Shown in pieces: positions 5,852-10,391 of a stretch of 10,391 nt of DNA. Numbering within the stretch: position 1 is the first letter of the stretch; each line of letters starts with the position of its first letter. The position numbers were made by a program, and so were the translations under genes. This stretch comes from Dethiosulfovibrio sp. (lineage in GTDB: Bacteria > Synergistota > Synergistia > Synergistales > Dethiosulfovibrionaceae), in contig JAQUTB010000035.1 of NCBI GenBank assembly GCA_028709985.1, forward strand, positions 1-10,391. Reading direction: 5' to 3'. A model generated the notes under the pieces. It ran no database searches. It was not told the DNA's origin and was given only the letters and a program-made list of their open reading frames with translations.

Positions 5852-7594
5852 TTGGAAAAAGATGAAAAAGTAGTTTTGTCTGCAGATGTTAATTTAGGTG
5901 GCTCTCTTTACCGTTGGCAGAGGGACGCCTATTACGCGATAGAGGGGCGTAGCGCAGTGTTGTCCGCCCCTACTGGAACAGGAAAGACCTGGGTGGCATA
6001 TCTATGGGCTGGTCTATTTGGTCTCGACGGAATGGCCTTGGCGGTTCCTGATGGGCAAAAAATCATATTCACCGCGCCTATAAAGGCACTGAGCAACGAA
6101 AGGTATATGGATCTTATATCCATGGGGTTTGACACTGGTATAGAGACGGGGGATTTCAAGAAAAACGCCGGTGCTCCCATAGTCTGCTGTACCCAGGAGA
6201 TTTACGCCCTCAAGTACGCCGGTATGAAGGGTATAAAGCTTATCGTAGACGAGTTCCACTATATTTTTGGGGAAAACGAGAGGAGCAGGGCGTATATCGA
6301 CGGTATCAGAAACACCGATATGGATGTCCCTGTGTTGGTGATGTCCGCTACCTTCGGTGGAGCTGACAGAGTAAGAGATTACCTAGACCGCATAACGGGG
6401 AGGAATTTTGCCCTTTACGAATCCCACGAGAGGGTAACTGAGCTGACGTTCTGCGATAAGCCCATAGATCCGGGGGATATAAGGGACGCTCTCGTGTTCG
6501 TCTTCTCCCAAAAGGGAGCTCAGCAGATAGCGGACATGATAGCGGATCGGAGGCTGCGGTTCGACGAAAGTCGCAAGAGGAGGTTGGAGGATCTGGCCTG
6601 GATACTTGAGGTCCAGGGCATAAGGCGCTGTATGTTCAAGGGGGTAGGGATATACCACGGGAGCCTTCTGCCCAAGGAAAAGCTGCTCGTGGAGAGAGCC
6701 TACCGGGAGAGGATCATAGACGTGGTCGTAGGGACTGACGCCCTCGCTCTTGGGGTAAACCTTCCCGCGGAGAGGGCCGTCTTTGCCCAGCTGGTGAAGT
6801 TTCACGATCGGTGTCCCATCTCCAAAAACTCCTTCCTTCAAATGTCCGGTAGGGCCGGCAGAAAAGGGCTATTCGATAAAGGCTACGTCACCTGGATGGA
6901 GAAGTCGCCGGCTGAGGCCTTTGGGGTGAGGACCGGGGATGTCTTTCGTTCCCTGATCAATGCACCGGTTGAGGAGGCCTCGGTCGAGCTCAGACCCAAC
7001 TTTGGAGCTATCCTGAAGGGGAGCAGCACCATCGAAAACGAGGCGGAGATAGTTTCCTCCGGTTCCCTTCCCGAACTGGGCTACAGAAGGGTTTTAGGTG
7101 AGATCAAACACGCCATGAAGGTCATAGAGGGCAGCCTTGAGAAGATAGTGCCGGAGGGGAAGGATCGATTCAGGGCTATATTGGCCGACGTGTGGTATGG
7201 CGAGATGGAGGTCGAGCAGAACCTGGATATGGCCGAGCTGTTTTTCTGGGGTACCGATAGCGATGGCTATGTCCACCCCGACGGCATCACCGCGTCCGAG
7301 ATACTGCTCAAGTACGAGAGAAACGAGCTCCAATCCCTTCTCAAGGTCAAAAGGTTCAACAACGCCTTGCCACAGGATTACAAGCTGTCCCACATGGACC
7401 AGGTCGATGAGGCGATAATGGAGATAGATCCGACGGTGTTCGGTTTCGAGGAGAAGATAAAGGAGATGGATTCCACAAAGGTGGAGCTGCCTGATGCAGT
7501 ACACAGGAGATCCACCGGTGGCAAAAAAGCAGTGAAAAAGAAGGATAAGGCTCCAAAGAAGGGCCTCATAAAGGGAAGGAGGAGACGAGGTTGA
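5852..7594 (+). CDS. Ski2-like superfamily 2 DExH-box helicase with basic C-terminal tail
   Basis: ATP-dependent nucleic-acid helicase of 580 residues, probably acting on RNA in the cytoplasm. Motifs in order: Q-like RWQRDAYYAI (21-30), Walker A APTGTGKT (39-46), Ia TAPIKALSNERY (74-85), DEFH box (133-136), SAT (165-167), motif V VVVGTDALALGVNLP (291-305) and motif VI QMSGRAGRKG (330-339) with its arginine fingers. DEFH, TAPIKALSNER and the GVNLPAE block point to the Ski2/Mtr4/Hel308 group. The region after about 345 shows no recognisable arch or KOW domain, and the protein is much shorter than Ski2 or Mtr4. The last 30 residues are dominated by Lys and Arg (KKAVKKKDKAPKK, then GRRRRG), a likely flexible RNA-binding tail. 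The start is TTG with a strong ribosome binding site. Its stop overlaps the phosphatase start, so the two are translationally coupled. DNA as substrate cannot be excluded. Confidence 0.9.
   Translation: MEKDEKVVLSADVNLGGSLYRWQRDAYYAIEGRSAVLSAPTGTGKTWVAYLWAGLFGLDGMALAVPDGQKIIFTAPIKALSNERYMDLISMGFDTGIETGDFKKNAGAPIVCCTQEIYALKYAGMKGIKLIVDEFHYIFGENERSRAYIDGIRNTDMDVPVLVMSATFGGADRVRDYLDRITGRNFALYESHERVTELTFCDKPIDPGDIRDALVFVFSQKGAQQIADMIADRRLRFDESRKRRLEDLAWILEVQGIRRCMFKGVGIYHGSLLPKEKLLVERAYRERIIDVVVGTDALALGVNLPAERAVFAQLVKFHDRCPISKNSFLQMSGRAGRKGLFDKGYVTWMEKSPAEAFGVRTGDVFRSLINAPVEEASVELRPNFGAILKGSSTIENEAEIVSSGSLPELGYRRVLGEIKHAMKVIEGSLEKIVPEGKDRFRAILADVWYGEMEVEQNLDMAELFFWGTDSDGYVHPDGITASEILLKYERNELQSLLKVKRFNNALPQDYKLSHMDQVDEAIMEIDPTVFGFEEKIKEMDSTKVELPDAVHRRSTGGKKAVKKKDKAPKKGLIKGRRRRG
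7576..7582 (+). promoter_or_regulatory. ribosome binding site of the Ppx-family gene
   Basis: AAGGAGG inside the 3' end of the helicase gene, 8 bases before a TTG at 7591 that overlaps the helicase stop in TTGA. It is one of the best matches to the consensus in the window and supports the TTG start. Confidence 0.8.
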
Positions 7595-8523
7595 GCGATA
7601 AACCGGTAGGGCTGATCGAGATAGGGACTAACTCGGTGAAGTTTCTGGTGTCCAAGCTCGGCTCCTCGGGGGAGATCGTCCATGTTTTGGACAGAAACGA
7701 GGTTACCAGAATCGGTCAGGGCTTGGATAAATCGGGGTTCATCATGGAGGAGGCTATGGAGAGGACGTTAACCTCTATAGAGGTCTTTTTGGAGGAGACC
7801 AAATCTTTGGGGGTGGAATTCTGCTTTGCCTTCGCCACAATGGCCTTGAGGAGCGCTATCAATGCCGATGAATTTTCTTTAAAGTTTAAGTCCAAGACTG
7901 GCCTTGAATTAAAGGTTCTGTCCGGTAGGGAGGAGGCGGACTATTCACTGAGGGCTGTTCGGGAGACCATGCCGGAGGAAAGTTCCTGTTGGCTTTTCGA
8001 TACAGGCGGGGGTAGCACCGAGTTCGCTTTTTTTGCCGGTATGACCATGGAGGACCCTGTCAGCCTGGATCTCGGGGCTCTGACCTTGACGGAAAGGTTC
8101 TTCCCTCACGATAAGGTCGAGCGCGGTTCTTTGGATCAGGCCCTATCCTGGATATCCCTTCGACTCGATGATGGAGGGATTAAGCTTAGAGGGGATAACC
8201 CGATGTTAGTGGGGACCGGAGGAAATTTGGTGACGATGGCGTCGGTCGCCTCAGGGGGATCGTTTATCCCAAAAGGTGAAAATTACGTCATCGATTTGGA
8301 TGAAATTCAAAGGCAGGTCTACCTTTTCGCCGACACCGACGTAAGGGATAGGGTGTCGATTCCCGGTGTTCCAGAATCCCGTGCCAGGGTGATTCTTGGA
8401 GGCGCCTGTATAGCTTTGGCTGTCGCCAGATCTGTAGGGGTATTTGAAATGGTGGTGTCGACCTGTGGTCTTAGGCACGGTCTGATGAGAGAAGTACTTT
8501 CCCACAGCGATAACTTCGTGTAA
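7591..8523 (+). CDS. Ppx/GppA-family phosphatase (exopolyphosphatase-like), short form
   Basis: Member of the ASKHA-fold Ppx/GppA family, which removes terminal phosphate from polyphosphate or from pppGpp. At 310 residues it contains only the catalytic two-lobe core, like the short Ppx proteins of mycobacteria, and lacks the C-terminal domains of E. coli PPX. Blocks: phosphate-1 loop GLIEIGTNSVKFLV (7-20), ATMALRSAIN near 86-95, SGREEADYS (111-119) with the likely catalytic Glu, phosphate-2 loop FDTGGGSTEF (136-145), DLGALTLTERFF near 153-164, and GTGGNLVTMASV near 209-220. The usual Asp of the first phosphate loop (D-I-G-S/T-N-S) is Glu10 here, an unusual but conservative change. The start is TTG, overlapping the helicase stop by four bases, so expression depends on the helicase transcript. 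The substrate (polyphosphate, pppGpp or other) cannot be decided from sequence. Confidence 0.9.
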   Translation: MSDKPVGLIEIGTNSVKFLVSKLGSSGEIVHVLDRNEVTRIGQGLDKSGFIMEEAMERTLTSIEVFLEETKSLGVEFCFAFATMALRSAINADEFSLKFKSKTGLELKVLSGREEADYSLRAVRETMPEESSCWLFDTGGGSTEFAFFAGMTMEDPVSLDLGALTLTERFFPHDKVERGSLDQALSWISLRLDDGGIKLRGDNPMLVGTGGNLVTMASVASGGSFIPKGENYVIDLDEIQRQVYLFADTDVRDRVSIPGVPESRARVILGGACIALAVARSVGVFEMVVSTCGLRHGLMREVLSHSDNFV

Positions 8524-8537
8524 CATATCAGGGTAAC

Positions 8538-8565
8538 TTGGGAAAGGGACTTTGTCCCTTATCAT
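8538..8565 (+). promoter_or_regulatory. candidate promoter of the tctCBA operon
   Basis: A -35 TTGGGA (8538-8543, 4 of 6) and a -10 TATCAT (8560-8565, 5 of 6) are spaced by 16 bases in the 66-base gap before tctC. Transcription would begin near 8572, just before the ribosome binding site, giving a very short leader. Moderate support only. Confidence 0.42.
8544..8560. promoter_or_regulatory. inverted repeat in the promoter spacer, candidate operator
   Basis: AAGGGAC-TTT-GTCCCTT: two perfect 7-base arms around 3 bases, fitting exactly between the candidate -35 and -10 hexamers. No T run follows on either strand, which argues against an intrinsic terminator and for a protein-binding site controlling tctCBA. 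A weak terminator or RNA-processing hairpin for the upstream operon remains possible. Confidence 0.45.
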
Positions 8566-8576
8566 CATAACAGGAC

Positions 8577-8581
8577 AGGAG
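8577..8581 (+). promoter_or_regulatory. ribosome binding site deciding the tctC start
   Basis: AGGAG, 8 bases before the ATG at 8590. Its last base overlaps an in-frame upstream GTG at 8581, which therefore cannot use it; the ATG is the better start. Confidence 0.7.
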
Positions 8582-8589
8582 TGTTCATC

Positions 8590-9534
8590 ATGAGGAAGTT
8601 AGGCTTGCTGTGCGTTTTGCTGGGGGTCGTATGCTTCGCTGGGGGTGCCTTTGCTTCTTACCCAGAGAAGCCCGTGACGATAATAGTTCCCTCTAACGCT
8701 GGGGGAGGCACGGACACCATGGCCAGACTGGTAGCCAAGTTTGCCGAGAAACATCTGGGCCAGCCCATAGTCATAGTCAATAAGCCTGGCGCAGGGGGGC
8801 AGATAGGTTTTGAGTACATCGCCAGGGCGAAGCCCGACGGATACACCATCGGATGTATCTACACCCCTCACGTAGCCGCCCATGTCTCGGCGGGAAGGGC
8901 GCAATACACCATGGATAGCTTTGCCCCGATCGCCAACGTCGTCACAGACCCAGGGATCGTTGTGGTCCATCCTGACAGCCCCTTCAAAACTCTTGGGGAT
9001 CTGGTGGCTTTTGCCAAGGAAAACCCCGGAAAATTGACCGGCTCCACCTCTGGGCCCGGAGGTGACGATGACTTTGCCCTCCGTCAACTGGAGAAGGCCG
9101 CTGGTATATCGATAAACGCCGTTCCGTCAAAGGGATCCTCCGAGCAGAAGGCGGCCATAATGGGAGCCCACCTGGACATGGCGTTCATGAACGTCTCCCA
9201 AGTAGACGCTCAGCTTGAGTCTGGTGAGCTTAGACCCCTTGGAGTCATGACGAAGAACCGTTGGAATACCCTTCCAGACGTCCCGACCTGCAGCGAGCAG
9301 GGATATGTCGTCCTGTCCGATTCTTCCAGGGGCTTTGCCGCTCCGGCCGGCCTTCCCGACGACGTCATGACCAAAATCATAGAGGTTTTCGACGCAGCGC
9401 TGAAGGATCCCGAGTTCATACAGGCCTCAAAGGGACAGCTTCTTCTGGACGTGTTTCAGGGAGAGGCATACGGAGAGTATCTGAGGACCCTTCAGAAAAA
9501 CACCGACGAGGCCTTTGCGGTCGCTCCTTGGTAG
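8590..9534 (+). CDS. tctC: tripartite tricarboxylate transporter solute-binding protein (TctC/Bug family)
   Basis: Secreted periplasmic binding protein of 314 residues that hands its ligand (in known systems citrate, other carboxylates, or aromatic acids) to the TctAB membrane complex. A Sec signal peptide covers residues 1-22 (MRK, a hydrophobic core, likely cleavage after GGAFA); Cys15 is not in a convincing lipobox. The mature protein starts SYPEKPVTIIVP and continues with the hallmark AGGGTDTMAR, then KPGAGGQIGF and the KPDGYTIG block. Later family blocks are FAPIANV, SPFKTLGDLVAFAKENPGKL, and LPDVPTCSEQGY near the C-terminal third. The start at the ATG was chosen over an in-frame GTG three codons upstream because of ribosome-binding-site spacing. 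It is the first gene of a tctCBA operon; the ligand cannot be predicted from sequence. Confidence 0.94.
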   Translation: MRKLGLLCVLLGVVCFAGGAFASYPEKPVTIIVPSNAGGGTDTMARLVAKFAEKHLGQPIVIVNKPGAGGQIGFEYIARAKPDGYTIGCIYTPHVAAHVSAGRAQYTMDSFAPIANVVTDPGIVVVHPDSPFKTLGDLVAFAKENPGKLTGSTSGPGGDDDFALRQLEKAAGISINAVPSKGSSEQKAAIMGAHLDMAFMNVSQVDAQLESGELRPLGVMTKNRWNTLPDVPTCSEQGYVVLSDSSRGFAAPAGLPDDVMTKIIEVFDAALKDPEFIQASKGQLLLDVFQGEAYGEYLRTLQKNTDEAFAVAPW

Positions 9535-9547
9535 GGAACTTGCTGAC

Positions 9548-9991
9548 ATGAGTCGAAAACAACTCAACATTTTGTGCGCCGCCGCCGGGCTAGTCCTGGC
9601 GGCAGCCATGTTTATCTCGGTCGGATATTTTCCCGATAGGGTGGTCTCTGCGGCGAGATATGTCCTGTTTCTCTCCGGGGTCATGTCGGTGTTCTCCTTG
9701 CTGCTCTTGATCCAGACCCTCCTTGTGGGGACGTCGGAAAAGCTGGTTTGGGTAAAGGCCCCAAGACCCTTTTTCTCCACAGTGGCCCTGACCGTTATCT
9801 ACGTTATCTCTTTGGATTTTGTCGGATTTTTCCCCGCCAGTGGGCTTTATATGATAATCCTGGGTTGGATTCTGGGGTTTAAGAGGCCAGTAGGTCTGAT
9901 CGGTGGCTCACTGGTGCTTCTTGGGACCGTGTACCTTGTTTTCGTTCGGTTCCTGTCGGTCCCAGTCCCGACTGGCCTGTTAGGAGGTTAG
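9548..9991 (+). CDS. tctB: tripartite tricarboxylate transporter small membrane subunit (TctB family)
   Basis: Small inner-membrane subunit of the tripartite tricarboxylate transporter, 147 residues, partner of TctA. The sequence is poorly conserved in this family, so the call rests on four hydrophobic segments (about 7-25, 35-58, 76-98 and 100-140, the last probably two closely packed helices or a re-entrant pair) and its place between tctC and tctA. The block LDFVGFFPASGLYM is typical of TctB. The ATG at 9548 lies 13 bases after the tctC stop, with AGGGA at 9533-9537 overlapping that stop. A TTG at 9515 would extend it by 11 residues into tctC but has no good ribosome binding site and adds a hydrophilic stretch, so I prefer the ATG. 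Confidence 0.85.
   Translation: MSRKQLNILCAAAGLVLAAAMFISVGYFPDRVVSAARYVLFLSGVMSVFSLLLLIQTLLVGTSEKLVWVKAPRPFFSTVALTVIYVISLDFVGFFPASGLYMIILGWILGFKRPVGLIGGSLVLLGTVYLVFVRFLSVPVPTGLLGG
9982..9987 (+). promoter_or_regulatory. ribosome binding site of tctA
   Basis: Perfect AGGAGG inside the last codons of tctB, 6 bases before the tctA ATG at 9994. Confidence 0.8.
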
Positions 9992-9993
9992 TT

Positions 9994-10391
9994 ATGGCCG
10001 AAATGATGCTTTCAGCCTGCGCATCTCTCTTTAGAGTTGAGGTTTTGATCGCTATTTTAAGCGGTACCACAGGTGGAATGATAATCGGAGCTATTCCAGG
10101 TCTGACCGCTACCATGGCGGTGGCCCTTCTAATACCTGTGACCTTCGGTATGGATCCGGTCGTCGGCCTCGCCATGATGGGAGGGGTCTACAGTGGCGGT
10201 ATGTACGGTGGGGCTATATCGTCCATATTGCTGTCGACCCCCGGCACGCCTGCCGCCGCTGCCACCGCTTTCGACGGCTACCCCATGACAAGGCAGGGGA
10301 AGGGAGGCACGGCCATCGCTATCGCTACCGTTGCCAGTTTTTGGGGTGGGGTAGTATCAACTTTTGCCCTTCTCCTTATCTCTCCCGTGTT
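9994..10391 (+). CDS. tctA: tripartite tricarboxylate transporter large permease subunit (TctA), 3'-truncated by window edge
   Basis: Large transport subunit of the Tct system. The frame stays open to the last base, giving 132 complete codons of a protein normally near 500 residues. Visible family blocks: GGMIIGAIPGLTATMAVALL (about residues 27-46), the first glycine-rich TctA motif; then GVYSGGMYGGAISSILLSTP and GTPAAAATAFDGYPM with RQGKGG, which are among the most conserved stretches of TctA. At least three hydrophobic helices are present. The start lies two bases after the tctB stop and is preceded by an ideal ribosome binding site, so tctCBA is one tightly packed operon. Identification is secure despite truncation. 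Confidence 0.95.
   Translation, partial: MAEMMLSACASLFRVEVLIAILSGTTGGMIIGAIPGLTATMAVALLIPVTFGMDPVVGLAMMGGVYSGGMYGGAISSILLSTPGTPAAAATAFDGYPMTRQGKGGTAIAIATVASFWGGVVSTFALLLISPV

Noticed and set aside
6383..7504. Minus-strand open frames (152 and 136 codons) inside the helicase gene
   Set aside because: Low-complexity antisense shadows under a well-conserved helicase frame; no start signals or family motifs.
8544..8560. Intrinsic terminator after the Ppx-family gene
   Set aside because: The hairpin is perfect but no T run follows on either strand, and it sits exactly in a promoter spacer; I listed it as a candidate operator instead.
8590..8660. Lipoprotein signal in TctC because of Cys15
   Set aside because: The residues before Cys15 (LGVV) do not fit a lipobox, and a normal signal peptidase I site (GGAFA) follows.
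9515..9547. TTG start extending tctB upstream into tctC
   Set aside because: Poor ribosome binding site and an added hydrophilic stretch before the first membrane helix; the ATG at 9548 is the usual arrangement after the tctC stop.
1..10391. CRISPR array, insertion sequence, tRNA, phage or defence module
   Set aside because: No spaced direct repeats, no transposase or integrase motifs, no cloverleaf-like sequence; the helicase lacks neighbouring nuclease or methylase genes expected of a defence system.

Overview
The window is ordinary, densely coded bacterial chromosome with moderate G+C. The mix of genes suggests an anaerobic, amino-acid-fermenting bacterium, and a member of the Synergistota (Dethiosulfovibrio-like) is my best guess. 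The reasons are an archaeal/eukaryote-type prolyl-tRNA synthetase in a clearly bacterial context, strong purine-rich ribosome binding sites with frequent TTG starts, and two different binding-protein-dependent secondary transporters close together. This placement is inference from gene content, not a database match.

Layout: (1) 1-972, the 3' two thirds of proS, closed by a perfect hairpin terminator. (2) 1028-1495, a small MerR-type DNA-binding protein with a coiled-coil C-terminal half. (3) 1582-4479, a TAXI-type TRAP transporter: a secreted solute-binding protein with its own promoter, then an internal terminator-like hairpin, then a fused DctQ-DctM permease. A bidirectional terminator lies at 4479-4510. 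(4) 4514-5698 on the minus strand, a fold-III ornithine/lysine decarboxylase. (5) 5852-8523, a two-gene operon with translational coupling: a Ski2-like SF2 helicase with a basic tail, and a short Ppx/GppA-family phosphatase. (6) 8590 to the end, a tripartite tricarboxylate transporter operon tctC-tctB-tctA, with tctA cut by the window edge.

How the parts fit: the two transporters each import an organic anion or amino-acid-like substrate using a periplasmic binding protein and an ion gradient. Neither substrate can be read from sequence. The decarboxylase makes a diamine (putrescine and/or cadaverine) and may belong to the same amino-acid economy, but it is convergent to the TAXI operon and separately transcribed. 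The helicase and phosphatase form a distinct unit that may link RNA remodelling to polyphosphate or (p)ppGpp metabolism. Both transporter promoters carry short inverted repeats in operator positions. There is no CRISPR array, mobile element, tRNA or rRNA, and no gene-free stretch over 300 bases. I did not find a clearly new system. The most interesting leads are the helicase-phosphatase pair, the coiled-coil MerR protein and the two candidate operators.
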